A DNA stretch of 64,000 nucleotides from Leptasterias polaris (lineage: Eukaryota > Echinodermata > Asteroidea > Forcipulatida > Asteriidae). The DNA is taken from positions 372,001-436,000 of the forward strand of contig JAZGTN010000171.1 in the NCBI GenBank assembly GCA_037783415.1, in the 5' to 3' direction. A model generated the notes under the pieces. It did not search any database and was not told the DNA's origin. It was given only the letters and a program-made list of their open reading frames with translations. A program made the translations under genes and the position numbers. This document shows positions 42,801 through 53,850 of this stretch, piece after piece (positions within the stretch are counted from its first letter, which is position 1; each line of letters begins with the position of its first letter).

Positions 42801-45800
42801 AGTGTGGTATCTCCCTCACCATGGCGTTTACCACAACAAAAAACCAGACAAGATCCGTGTTGTATACGACTGCTCTGCTTCATTCAAGGGAGAAGTTCTC
42901 AATAATCATCTTCTCCAGGGCCCAGATCTCATCAACGGCCTCGTTGGCGTGCTCTGCAGATTCCGCAAAGAAAGTGTAGCATTCATGTGCGACGTGGAAC
43001 AGATGTTCCACCAGTTTAAGGTCATCCCTGATCACCGCGACTTTCTTCGCTTCCTGTGGTGGGAGGGAGGAGACCTCAACAAAACACCGACCGACTACCG
43101 AATGGGCGTACATCTGTTCGGTGCCGTCTCGTCCCCAGGCTGCGCAAACTTCGGTTTTAAACGTATTGCAGACCATGAAGCAGACTGTGGATCCTCTGCT
43201 GCAGACTTCGTACGCCGAAACTTCTACGTCGATGACGGTCTAAAGTCGGTCTCCTGTGCCAGCGAAGCAATCAGCTTGATCAAGCAAACTAAGAAATTGT
43301 GCTCGAAGGGAGGACTGCGACTGCACAAATTCATATCCAACTCCAGAGGAGTGATGGAAACCATTCCACTAGACGAATGGGCAAAGAACGTTAAAGATAT
43401 AGATCTCAAGTGCGATGCTCTTCCCTTCGAAAGAGCTCTTGGTGTTCAGTGGCGTGTAGAGTCCGACACCTTCCACTTCCGCATTACACTACAGGACAAA
43501 CCTCTGACCAGATGCGGAGTCCTCTCCACCATTGGTTCTGTGTACGATCCACTCGGCTTTGTTGCCCCAGTGCTTCTAGGTGGGAGACTTATTCTGCAGG
43601 ACTTATGTCGAGATGAAGTCGATTGGGACAGCCCTCTTACCGAAGAAATGAGATCACGCTGGGAACGCTGGAGGAAAGACCTCCCCCTTCTTGAGAAAAC
43701 GAAGATTCCACGATGTTTGCTGCCAAATGGTTTTGGAAATGTGGTGTCAACAGAAATCCACCATTTCTCAGATGCAAGCATGAGCGGCTATGCTCAGTGC
43801 TCATATCTCCGTCAGATCAACGATCAGCAGAACGTCCATTTTGCGCTAGTAATGGGAAAAAGCAGAGTCACTCCTTTGAAGCCTGTCACGATCCCTCGTC
43901 TAGAGCTAACTGCAGCAGTTGTTTCCGTGAAGGTCAGCACGCTGCTACACAAAGAACTTGACATTGACACAGCCGATACAACGGAAGTCTTCTGGACGGA
44001 CAGCAAGGTCGTGTTGGGCTACATCGGTAATGAATCACGCCGATTCCATATATTTGTTGCCAACAGGGTTCAACAAATCAGGGATCGCTCCGACCCCGAT
44101 CAGTGGAGACATGTCAGCTCAGAAGACAACCCAGCAGATGAGGGCTCAAGAGGAATCAGTGCCCTTGAATTAAGCACTACATCCAAATGGCTCAAGGGAC
44201 CGGACTTCCTGTGGAAAAAGGATCTGCCTGCTCGAGAGGATCAATCTGTACAGCCTCTTTGCAAAGAAGATCCAGAGATCAAGAAAGCACAAGTACTACA
44301 TGTAGCTTCACAGGAGAAACAGTTGACCCTTGACCTGGAACGCTTCTCAGACTGGCATCGCGCAAAACGAGCCATAGCTGTATGGCTGAAATTCAAGTCA
44401 CGCCTTAAGAATCATTGTAAGCAGAGGCTCACCAAATCAAACGAGACCAACACTGCTAAAGAAAGATCTATCCCACAGTACATACCAGCCAACGTTGATG
44501 ATTTCCATCGAGCCGAAGTCGAAATTATCCGACTTATCCAGAAAGATGCATTTCCAGAAGAAATCAGCATCCTCACCGCACTAAACGTGAACAACGGTGA
44601 CACAGACAGAGAACTTGCCAGGAAACGGAACCTCAGCATAAAGGGAACCAGCTCAATGTTTAGGCTAGATCCTTTCATCGACAAAGATGGTATAGTGCGA
44701 GTAGGAGGACGCATAAGAAATGCAAAGTTTTCCTTTGACTTCAAGCACCCAGCCATTCTCCCTCGAAAACATCATGTCACTGAGCTAATTGTCCGCCACT
44801 TTCACTTACAAGCAGCCCACCAAGGTCGAAGTGCGACCACAAACATGATCAGGACAAATGGATTTTGGATTATCGGATGTACCTCTGCCGTTGCCAATCT
44901 CATCAATAAGTGTGTGAAGTGCCGCAAGCTGTACAGCAAAGTCCAGGAACAAAAAATGGCTAACTTGCCTGAAGATAGGCTGCAACCGGCACCACCCTTC
45001 ACATACTGCGGAGTAGACCTATTTGGACCATGGCTGATTAATAAGGAGGGTCGTAAGGAATTGAAGAGATATGGAGTTATCTTCACATGCATGGCCTCTC
45101 GAGCCGTCCATATTGAAGTCGCAAATTCCATGACCACCGACTCCTTCATCAATGCGCTACGTCGTCTAATAGCAATACGAGGACCCATACAACTACTCAG
45201 ATCGGACCAAGGCACTAACTTTGTAGGTGCAGAAGCAGAGCTGAAGAAAGCCCAACAAGAAATAGACCACTCAAAGGTTAGGGTGTTCCTCACAGAAAAA
45301 GGATGCGACTACATAGAGTTCAAGATGAATGCCCCCTCAGCAAGCCACACTGGAGGTGTCTGGGAACGGCAAATAAGGAGTGTGAGAAGAGTACTCAAAG
45401 CCCTTATGGATCAATCGGGCATTCAACTTGATGATGAGTCGCTCAGAACCTTCATGTGCGAAGCTGTAGCGATAGTGAACAGTCGACCGCTATCAGTTAC
45501 AAATCTAAACGATGTCACCTCATTGGAGCCACTGACCCCCAACCATCTGCTAACTATGAAGTCGAGCGTCGTTCTACCTCCTCCTGGTAAATTTCAAAGA
45601 GAAGACCTGTACTCTCGGAAACGATGGCGTCGAGTCCAACATCTGGCAAATGAGTTCTGGTCCCGCTGGAAAAAGGAATTTCTGCAAACTCTGCAAATGC
45701 GCCAAAAATGGACCAAAGAACGGCCAGAACTACAAGTAGGGGACATAGTCATAGTCATGGAGAACAATCTACCTCGCAACCAGTGGCAGCTTGGCCGAAT

Positions 45801-45984
45801 CTCACAAGTCTTTCCTAGTGCCGACAATCACGTACGAAGAGTGAAGCTTGCCATTGCTGACTCCACTCTAGATGCCAAGGGCAAGCGTACCCATCCTACT
45901 AGATATCTTGAGCGACCAATTCAGAAGCTCGTACTACTTCTCGAGAATCAGGAGACCAAGGGAATCCCCATCGAGGAGCCTTAA
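39841..45984 (+). pseudogene. BEL/Pao gag-pol with two in-frame stops
   Basis: One frame runs from ATG 39841 to TAA 45984 (2047 positions), broken only by TAA 40441-40443 and TGA 41068-41070. Gag: helical N-terminus, a Ser/His-rich repeat (SHRSMKSHHSMKSQRS), DUF1759-like region (FPTWKSAFKTLIEQRG) and Cys/His knuckles (CPMCNKDNHCLDDC, CFGCLGKRHRSRDC, CKTCSKSH). Protease: LLDTQSD near residue 686. RT: VYDCSASFKGEVLNNHLLQG, CDVEQMFHQFKV and YVDDG near 1129. RNase H: FSDASMSGYAQ, TDSKVVLGYI. Integrase: HQGRSATTNMIR, then Asp 1726 (GVDLFG), Asp 1789 (RSDQG), Glu 1842 (GGVWERQ). All catalytic motifs are present; the two stops make it inactive as a single polyprotein. Confidence 0.92.
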
Positions 45985-46284
45985 ACCACAGTTTATTGTG
46001 ATGGAGTAATGCAAAGTAGTTGAGATGTTGAACTTACCGTAGTAAGCCTTTTGCTTTGCCCTGATCATACTCTATTGACTCACTGTATTAGGCATAGCTT
46101 TCTACTTAGTGATTATTTAGTTTAAAGTTCAAAGTTTAAAGGTGTAAGTCCACCACTAAGTTTTTTCTTGGCATAGCCCCGTCTCGACGTTGCGAGAATA
46201 AGTTGCTAAATTTGCGAGTTGTTGTTTAAGCTTTAGACAGGTTTTTATGGTAGAAAATTAGGTTTTACTAATTTTAGGGAGCCA

Positions 46285-46841
46285 AGTAAATGCAGCTATA
46301 TTGATCTGCCTTTTGATTACATCATATAGCGCCCTCTGTTGGTCACTGATGTTTATTCATCACTCTGGAGCACATTGTTGCAGGCAGCCATCTTACTGCA
46401 TACACTAGCCATGTAAATTCGTCCTTAAATACAAGTCATAATAAGATGCAAGGAGGTATGTTTAATTGTTACTTTTCCTTTCATATAATTGTTTATTATG
46501 CTCTCTTAAGATACATGAAGCATTTTGATTGTTTAGTGATCTTTATTAACCTTTATTATCAATGAGGTTTTTCCATGTTAAAAGTCATGTTTATAGTACA
46601 GTACAGCCTACATGTTCATGTACTTACAGTACTCTGTTATTGTGTTTATCGTTACAGTTTTCACGAATCTAATGGAAGTCTGAAGATGTTGACCAATATA
46701 TATATCTACAGTGACAACCTACAGATTTTGTCGAGACCCTTGTCAATTTCCTGCATCTGTCTGAGTTACTTCAATACTTAACTTAAAATGCGAACTTAGT
46801 GGCATTCCTCCCAACGCAACCGGGGCACGGACCCTGCTACA
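46285..46841 (+). repeat. BEL 3' LTR
   Basis: About 557 bp matching the 5' LTR without the P-like insert. Holds the empty site gttgcag at 46377-46383. Its start reads agtaaatg rather than tgtaaatg. Confidence 0.85.
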
Positions 46842-46844
46842 GTG

Positions 46845-47615
46845 TGCGTAATATATCTCCAAGTGTGTCGCGCCATATGCCATGTACTAATCCCAATGTA
46901 CGTGAAGGCTCCCTCTGCTGAAGATACGGAACAAATCGTCAAAGGGTTTGAACAAAAATGGGGTTTCCCACAGTGTGGAGGTGCTGTGGATGGCAGCCAC
47001 ATCCCCATTTCAGCTCCAAAGCGCTTCCACACCGACTACCACAACCGGAAGGGGTGGTACAGTGTCATCCTCCAGGGTCTCGTGGACTTTAAGTACAGAT
47101 TTTTAGATTTTGACATCGGGTGGCCGGGCAAATGCCATGACAGCTGGGTGTTTGAACACTCCACTTTAAAAGAGAAGTTGTCGAAAGGAGAATTTTTCAC
47201 GCAGGACGTAAGAAAGATTGAGGGTGTCGACGTTCCAGTATTAATCCTGGGTGATTCAGCGTACAGTGAAGAGACATATTTAATGAAGCCATATCCATAT
47301 GGGAACTTAAGCACCGAAAAACAGAAATACAACTACATCCACAGTAGAAGTCGCATGGTGGTTGAAAATGCTTTTGGGAGACTAAAGAACAGATGGAGGT
47401 GCCTACTAAAAAAGAACGAAAGTGACACTAGTAATATCCCACATATAGTTGGTGCCTGTGTTGCTCTTCACAATTTTTGTGAAAACTGGAGAGAGCAGTA
47501 TTCACAGGAATGGGAGGATGAAAAAGAGTTCATCCAACCGACTACAGAGTGTGGCCCTAGTAATGCTGAAGCAAGTAATATCAGAGAAGCCATCTGTAAA
47601 TTCCTCAGTAAATAA
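46845..47615 (+). pseudogene. Harbinger (HARBI1-like) transposase, N-terminally truncated
   Basis: Open frame of about 256 codons with the DDE_Tnp_4 fold: CGGAVDGSHIPISAP (first Asp), HNRKGWYSVILQGLVD, GWPGKCHDSWVF, VLILGDSAYSEETYLM (second Asp), VVENAFGRLKNRWRCLL (catalytic Glu) and IVGACVALHNFCE near the end. It is the nuclease of PIF/Harbinger elements. The N-terminal part is missing: the BEL 3' LTR abuts the codons for VCRAICHVLIPMYVKAP. The remaining frame is intact to TAA 47613-47615. Its partner Myb-like gene lies convergent at 48567-48950. Confidence 0.88.
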
Positions 47616-48566
47616 ATTAATTCGTTTTGAGGTATTCAAATTCCTTTAGCACTCAATTTAGCATATCGTCATTCTTTCTCATGACACACAATCATCATTC
47701 AATTATTTAGCTAAGCTGGTTCGACTGGAGGTTTTGCTGGTTTAATTATTTTCAATTTCACTAAATGAGGATTCAAATAAACTAGGCAACTGTTTCGTAC
47801 CTTCACTTTAATTCAGGCAAACCTTATTTATTTATTTAGGTTTCCAGTAGACTTTACATGGGGCCCCATAGGTTTTTTTTCTTTTTTTGGGGGGATGGAC
47901 CTTTTATATCTCAAGAAACAACACAATAATGTTGGAACTAACAACGATGATTATGGTAAATTGAAAATTAGTTGTGTTTAATTGCATAATGATCAATGGC
48001 AAATGCATGTACAATAAATAAATATAAATGGCCAAAACTTTATAAACAGCTTGAGGTATGTTAATGCAAGTTAAAAAATATGTGCTAAAAATACTTGTTG
48101 GCAGATTTTTATAGAAATGATACCTGACATGACAAGTTAAAAATATTCCATCAGGTCCATGAGTTCAAGTTGACAAGAATTACGAGAAATAAATAAAAGT
48201 AATAATAATTAAAATTGTCTTTCTTCAGTTGTGTTTGCTAATTCTTTGACCTATTGTTCTTCAATGAATAGGTATGGCAAAACACCAAGGTAGTATTCCA
48301 GTTTACTATGCTACCTAATAATCTGATAAAAAGGAAAATTTATTAAATGTACTGTATATAATAAAAGTAAAGTTATGCTGATATTATTTGCATGCAGCAA
48401 GTGTGTATTCAACTGACACTTTGACAGATGATCACACAGTCTTGACAGTAAGCTACAACGAACGAACGAACAAGCATCAAAATTGCAATAGTTTCAGAAC
48501 CAAGTGGTACTATGAAGGGACCCTTATTTTATTAATAAAATCGCATTTTAAAGACTCTTTCATAAA
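47616..48566. other. Harbinger intergenic region
   Basis: AT-rich non-coding DNA between the convergent Harbinger genes. A G-rich and T-rich run lies near 47875-47895. Confidence 0.5.
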
Positions 48567-48950
48567 TCAAATAAGTATACATTGACAAGAATTCATGTAC
48601 ATACCTAACACATTATCCATTTCATCGAAAAACATAAATGTCTGTCGTCCCCTTCCAGAACTGCTGTTGTGCTTGCGGACTTCCCGATACCTCCGCTTGA
48701 GGTACGTCCACTTGTCGTGGCACTGTTCAGCCGTGTGTTTTTCGGAGACGGCTTTCCATATCTTGTGATTATGGACCATACCCTCCATCTTTTTCTGGAC
48801 GTCGTCGGTCCCCATAGCATAAATCAGCGCGACCGTTTCATCGTAACTCCAAGTAACTTTTTTTGCCCTAATTTTCTTTGTCTTCTTCGGTTCTTTGGGT
48901 TGCGACTGAACGGTCGATATGCGTGTTAAAATACTCTCCGAAAGATCCAT
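48567..48950 (-). CDS. Harbinger Myb/SANT-like protein
   Basis: A 127-residue ORF on the - strand from ATG 48948-48950. A basic stretch (PKKTKKIRAKK) leads into a trihelix/Myb_DNA-bind_4 domain: VTWSYDETVALIYAMG, NHKIWKAVSEKH, AEQCHDKWTYLKRRYREVR, then FMFFDEMDNVLGMY. In PIF/Harbinger systems the Myb-like protein partners the transposase, aiding nuclear import and DNA binding. It is intact, unlike the truncated transposase. The C-terminus may be spliced to further sequence; the ORF end is simply the stop at 48567. Confidence 0.8.
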   Translation of the reverse strand: MDLSESILTRISTVQSQPKEPKKTKKIRAKKVTWSYDETVALIYAMGTDDVQKKMEGMVHNHKIWKAVSEKHTAEQCHDKWTYLKRRYREVRKHNSSSGRGRQTFMFFDEMDNVLGMYMNSCQCILI

Positions 48951-49164
48951 GGTTTAGTAACAAACTAATCAAAATTCTTTCTTGGCAAAAAATTGACAAC
49001 TTGACTCTTCCTGATTGATATAAAACTAAAAGAGTGGCATGCAAACAAGCCAGATTACACATCCATGCGGAACATACAACGCGGGAAAATCACTGGTTGC
49101 CAACTGAGAGCCAGCCAATTGAAGAGTTTCGCGCGGCATACCAGCGAGGTAACACATGACCTTT

Positions 49165-49314
49165 GACCTCGCAGTAGCCAAGCCGACAACAAGGGACGTT
49201 GGTTCTGTTGTCGTGTGAAACACCATTGTGAAATAGCAAACCACCAAGGTGCTAGACAGTTGGCGCCCGTAACCAAGGACGTTGGTTGTCAGCGCTCGTG
49301 TGAAAAGGGCTTTA
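49165..49314. mobile_element. Harbinger right end with TIR
   Basis: The end reads ctcgtgtgaaaagggc at 49295-49310; its complement, gcccttttcacacgag, is a typical PIF/Harbinger terminus. tta follows at 49312-49314, the usual 3-bp target. A related subterminal copy (gacgttggttctgttgtcgt followed by gtgaaacacc) lies at 49195-49224. The opposite terminus is not in the window. Confidence 0.65.
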
Positions 49315-49439
49315 GACTGAATAGACTATGTAAACTAAGGTGAAGTCAGAGGGATGCAACTTATAACAATACACATAGGACAGGGCGTGAGGGTTCCATT
49401 AACAATAACACTGCATAGGCCTACAGGTGTACTACATAA

Positions 49440-50345
49440 ATCACACTAGGGTGAGAACTTAGAGAAAGCTCTGTGGATTAGAGGATATTTTGAACAATAT
49501 GTGCTTTGAGCTTGCGTTTAAAGGCAACTGTGTTCCTGCAAGAAGTTACATAAGCGGGTAGATTGTTCCAGTTGCACGGCTCAGACCATAAAATACTGTG
49601 TTGAAATGCAGTTGTTCTATGTTTGGGAAGATGAAATAGAGATGCGGACCTAGTTTTATATTGGGGATGGGGAAGTTGGTTAGTTGAGTACTTGTACATA
49701 AACATACATTGCCGATAAATATTAATATCATGAAAACGTAATAAATTATATTGTTTAAACAAGGGTGCAGTATGAGCTCTAAAATGACATTTGGCAATAA
49801 TGTGAATAACTTTCTTCTGCAACACCTTCATTTTATATAAGTTACTTTGAGAGGTATTCCCCCAGACAATGTTACCGTAAGACATATAAGGAAGAATAAG
49901 TGAACAATACAGTGTACGCAAGATCTCATCAGGAAAAACATATTTGAGCCGGGAGATTATGGCAATTGATTTCGAAATCTTTTTACAAATTTCGGTTATG
50001 TGAACTTTCCAAGTAAGGCGGCTGTCAATATATACACCAAGAAACTTTGTGAAATCAACTTTGGGAATTTCATGATTGGAGATGGTGATTTTAAGATTAT
50101 GAACATCACAGTTCTTTTTCTTGTTGCAAAAGATCATGTAGTTGCATTTTTGTAGGTTAAGTGACAGCCGGTTCGCTTGAAACCATTCAGACATTAGAAA
50201 GGTGGTTATTAGCATCATTGAATAAAGAAGGCAGGTCATTGTTACTGCATAAAACGTTAGTGTCATCGACATAAAGAATATAAGACAATTTCTCGGAAGA
50301 ACGATAAATGTCATTGATGTACAAGATGAACAAAAAGGGTTCTTT
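49440..50345 (-). pseudogene. LINE reverse transcriptase fragment (5'-truncated)
   Basis: On the - strand the track starts PFLFILYINDIYRSS-like sequence and reaches catalytic ILYVDDTNVLCS near 50255. It shifts frame, then continues NRLSLNLQKCNYMIF, FTKFLGVYIDSRLTWKVHI, YCSLILPYMSYGNIVWGNT and WNNLPAYVTSCRNTVAFKRK to a stop at 49478-49480. This is the palm-to-C-terminus part of a non-LTR reverse transcriptase. Endonuclease and upstream RT are absent. The clade is not assigned. Confidence 0.75.
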
Positions 50346-50497
50346 ACACTGTTTTAGGTCTCTGTTAAAAACTCATTTGTTTGAAGCTGCTTATTTGTAA
50401 TCTGCTTACTTGTAATGTATCTTTCACTCTTTGTATATTTTATTGTTCTCTTTATGCGCTTAGATGTCTTTATTATTATTATTATATACATACATAT
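50346..50497 (+). mobile_element. Second LINE 3' tail, opposite strand
   Basis: Reads FRSLLKTHLFEAAYL and a stop, then a short 3' UTR with atgcgcttagatgtc and an attatt microsatellite, the style of ending seen in the 21.8-22.3 kb LINE. It abuts the - strand LINE tail-to-head without a gap. Confidence 0.55.
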
Positions 50498-50522
50498 ATG
50501 TCAAATGACCTCCAGACAGTGA

Positions 50523-50817
50523 CCAGTCAGCAAAATGGACATTGGCATCCTTGCCAGTCAGCAAAATGGACATTGGCATCCTTGCCAGTCAGCAAAATGG
50601 ACATTGGCATCCTTGCCAGTCAGCAAAATGGACATTGGCATCCTTGCCAGTCAGCAAAATGGACATTGGCATCCTTGCCAGTCAGCAAAATGGACATTGG
50701 CATCCTTGCCAGTCAGCAAAATGGACATTGGCATCCTTGCCAGTCAGCAAAATGGACATTGGCATCCTTGCCAGTCAGCAAAATGGACATTGGCATCCTT
50801 GCCAGTCAGCAAAATGC
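50523..50817. repeat. 31-bp minisatellite (about 9.5 copies)
   Basis: Near-identical head-to-tail copies of a 31-bp unit containing cagtcagcaaaatggacatt and ggcatccttgc. Because 31 is not a multiple of three and the unit has no stop in any forward frame, three overlapping ORFs run through it; they are repeat artefacts. Confidence 0.9.
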
Positions 50818-50849
50818 TGAGCAAAGTGAACATTTGACAACTCAGCAGA

Positions 50850-51482
50850 AACTATGATTTTCTTTAGACAAAGTCCAGCCTTTGTTTTTTATTGAACAAC
50901 GATCATGTGCCACTGCCCTATAAGCAACAACCAGGGGTATAAAACCCAGCTCAACACAAAATATGAGGCAGATTGGATTGGAGACAACGATTGATCGAGA
51001 CGTAACTGATGATGCCGAGAGCTCGAGTCTTTGTTCACAAGAAAGCAGAATGCACAATACTGTGGATGACCAGGAGTGAAGCCATGCAGCTCACCAGGAC
51101 CACAAGATGAGGAGAACTCCACCCTTCATAAGACATCTGAACTGTCTTCGTGCCCGTCCATATTTCGTCAACCCATCGACCAGTTGAGAATCCAATGGAA
51201 GAACACCGAGTCATCAAACAGCTAAGTACATGTACATGAACTCTTTCGAATGCCGGCTCGCGTTTAAACTCAATTGGTACCATTGGGGAATCTGACCTTT
51301 AGGGTAATATACAATGTAATTATATTAATAAGTATCAATAATGGAGAGAAGACCATTTTTACAATAAAACTCTCTTAAAACCATGGTGTAAATTAACTAA
51401 AGTATCTTGCTGTCTTTTGTTGTGTCACATGTCCAAGTATAAACTTCCAATGAGATATTTTAATGCGCATGAGCACGTAACA
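50850..51482 (+). repeat. Probable 5' LTR of a Gmr1-like gypsy element
   Basis: The right edge (gtaaca at 51482) is placed by the primer-binding site that follows. Inside are tataaaa at 50938-50944 and aataaa at 51363-51368, in the order expected for promoter and polyadenylation signal of an LTR. The left edge is not determined and no second LTR is present. Confidence 0.5.
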
Positions 51483-51486
51483 AAAT

Positions 51487-51503
51487 TGGGGGCTTGTCCG
51501 GGA
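51487..51503 (+). promoter_or_regulatory. tRNA-Pro primer-binding site
   Basis: tgggggcttgtccggga matches, with one difference, the widely known tRNA-Pro primer-binding site of gammaretrovirus-type elements. It sits four bases after a CA-ending LTR-like sequence and upstream of a gag remnant. Confidence 0.75.
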
Positions 51504-51722
51504 AATGAACAGTACTGCTGTTAAAATATATTTTAAGAGCTAATTTACAAATGATGCAGATAATTTAAACTGTTCTAAATTCATTAAGTTGAACAAGTAA
51601 TGTTCTATACCAGCAAGATATTTTAGATTGATCTTTTAATGTTTATATGAAAGTGTTTAGTATTGTAAAACTAATCTCTTCTTGTGTTGATTTGACACTT
51701 ATTCATGATGGGTTTTGAGCTT

Positions 51723-52612
51723 TAAAAGTTTCTGACACCTCCCACTGAGGAGCAGGTTAGGTGTCTGAAAAAATCAGACCTCCTAGAAGTAGCTAAATAC
51801 TTTAAACTAGATGTCACTCCCTCAATGACAAAATGAGAAATTAGACTGTCTGTAATCGAGCATCTGGTTAATGAAGAGATCCTGCCAGAGAGTGCGCTAA
51901 GTTTAACAGACCCAGAGCAAAATCAGGCCCTGGAAATAAAAAGATTAGAGCTGGAATTCAAAAAGAGAGCACTGGAAAAGAGAAAAAGAGCTGCAAACAA
52001 AGAGTTAGAGGCTAAAATTAAGTCTCCTGCGGCTCAAGCGGTCACTCCTAAAAGTTTTGATGTTACTAAATATGTACGTCTTGTTCCACCCTTTCATGAA
52101 AAGGAAGTGGACAAGTACTTTCTCCATTTTGAGAAAATTGCGGCTAGTATGAAATGGCCAGAATAGTACTGGACTTTGTTGTTACAGAGTGTGTTAGTAG
52201 GAAAGGCTCAAGAAGCATATACTGCTTTAACAGTGGAGCAAAGTTCCACTTAAATAACGGTCAAAAAGGCAATACTAAAAGCATGTGAACTTGTGCCCGA
52301 AGCATATAGGCAAAAGTTTAGAAACTCAAGACGTCAAGAGGGACAGACATACGTAGAATTTGCTAGGGAAAAGGAAACCCTTTTTGATAGGTGGAGTACA
52401 TCCAAAGATGTGGATGACTTTGATAAACTCAAACAGTTAGTACTAGTTGAGGAATTCAAGAGATGCATACCCAGTGACCTAAAAACTCACTTAGATGAGC
52501 AAAAAGCAACATATCTAAATGAGGCTGCTACATTGGCAGATGACTATGCTCTAAACACACAAGAGTTTTGGCAATCAATATGGCACTCAAGGAGGCAGAC
52601 CGCACATATTTC
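51723..52612 (+). pseudogene. Gmr1-like gypsy gag remnant with SCAN-like region
   Basis: One + strand frame, interrupted by TGA 51834, a TAG near 52163 and a TAA near 52250, reads CLKKSDLLEVAKYFKLDV (SAP-like), a charged coiled coil, FDVTKYVRLVPPFHEKEVDK, YFLHFEKIAASMKW, LLLQSVLVGKAQEAYTAL, LVPEAYRQKFRNSRRQ and KLKQLVLVEEFKRCIPSDLK, then LADDYALNTQ. The last half aligns in pattern with the SCAN domain (AYRQ-x-FR, EEF...P-x-DL). SCAN is thought to derive from Gmr1-like gag proteins. Knuckles and pol are missing. Confidence 0.6.
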
Positions 52613-52614
52613 CA

Positions 52615-53090
52615 GTGAAGTGTATCATTTGTCATGCTGATCACTGGATAAGGGACAAACTGGCCAGTAAGAGAAAGAGAGAGCCGTTAGCTCGCTATGA
52701 GACAACAGATGCTGGAAAATTCAGAAAGGCTGCTGAACTCACGTGTAATCAATCACTACTACTGCAAATGCGTGGCAGCGACCTTGTTGCTTCAGAGGCA
52801 CGATTCCAGCCGAGTTGTTTTTGTAACACAACTCGTTTTCTCAGTAGGAAGCTGCCAGAAGAATTTTGCAACAATGTTATTGATGAACAGATACTTAAAC
52901 AACAGGGTGCCATCAGGATGACGAAACTTACAGCACAGTTCCTCAAGACTATTCAAGAAGTTCAAGGGTTGATGCCTCAAGGTACAGATCATACAACCTC
53001 AAAAAGCAGCTCCAACTTTACCACAACTTCAGTTTTTGCGACCAACACGACGCTATGAAAGTGAAATTGTCATTTCCAGAACTACATGTA
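52615..53090 (+). pseudogene. Unclassified transposon-like protein, N-terminal part
   Basis: Reads MKCIICHADHWIRDKLASKR, then YETTDAGKFRKAAEL, LLLQMRGSDLVASEARFQPS, CFCNTTRFLSRKLPEEF and KQQGAIRMTKLTAQFLKTIQ. The C-x2-C start, DLVA-x-EA-x-FH-like motif and following C-x-C recur, from memory, in a family of long proteins in cnidarians and echinoderms thought to be transposon-derived. A frameshift follows near 52975. It interrupts the gag remnant upstream. The function is unknown. Confidence 0.45.
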
Positions 53091-53099
53091 TAGAAGCTG

Positions 53100-53850
53100 A
53101 GGATATAGCTGTAAGCCTGGTAAATCTACAAGAAGATACAAAGTCAAGTAGCGAGTTAGACACGTCAAGTGATTTAGGACTGTGTGTGTCTGCCATGTAG
53201 AACACACAAGCACGTCCAGTAAAGAACCAAATGTGACCTTGTAACCTTTACGCTACCACTATTTTTGTGCTACTTTATACCACTATTATGGGCTAGCGGC
53301 CTCTGTTGTCAGTATTATTTCTTGTAGCCAAGCGTTGTCTCTATATTCCTTTGTCCATCCTGCACTTGGATTAAGAAGATGAAGACAATAATATTGTCAA
53401 GTCAGAACAGTTCCAGGCATTGGTACAATCAAACAGGAATTTCACAGCCGATCTTTCAAATGAACCAACCTTTGGTGTGTGGTCATCCTACATTTAAAGG
53501 GTGGAAATACTTCTACTGTTCGTCAGAGCTACTCGACAGGGAGACTGGGATCTCGACCTTTCAAGCATTCAGAGTTTTCTATCATGGATATTTGCATAAT
53601 GATCTCACCAATCATGTGAAACACCTGCCAGCCAATTGGCTTGAAATGTGTCAACTGCCAGTAAATCATCCATCAATTAACAGCGCATTCAAGGGTTAAG
53701 AAAGTCATGGGTTTTCCCAAGTTGCATGTGACCAGACAATAGAGAGGACCTGCAACAGAGACACCAAGACCAAAGGTGGTATGGACGGTTTCACAACACA
53801 AAAGAGTTCTGTACTAAGATAGATTCCTTCTCAAGATGAGTGCTCTGCAA
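53100..53850. other. Decayed, mostly unrecognised stretch
   Basis: An ORF at 53379-53699 (VCGHPTFKGWKYFYCSSELL and onward) has protein-like composition, but I recognise no domain. It probably belongs to the same decayed gene as its neighbours. Confidence 0.3.

Larger units (their letters stand above)
30509..46841 (+). mobile_element. BEL/Pao LTR retrotransposon with nested insertions
   Basis: Two direct repeats (30509-31843, inflated by an insertion, and 46285-46841) flank a gag-pol of BEL/Pao type. Without inserts the LTR is about 557 bp, starting tgtaaatg (agtaaatg in the 3' copy) and ending gctaca. The internal region holds a complete gypsy element at 32191-39453 in the leader and one long gag-pol frame at 39841-45984 with two stop codons. 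No target-site duplication was found: the left flank is catgc, the right flank gtgtg. The left flank is a decayed transposase-like gene and the right a Harbinger transposase. Confidence 0.85.

Noticed and set aside
50381..50857. 158-residue repetitive protein
   Set aside because: Three overlapping ORFs come from the same 31-bp tandem repeat and have no start context or homologue.
53379..53699. Separate host gene
   Set aside because: Protein-like in part but no recognised domain, and flanked on both sides by parts of a decayed transposon-like gene.
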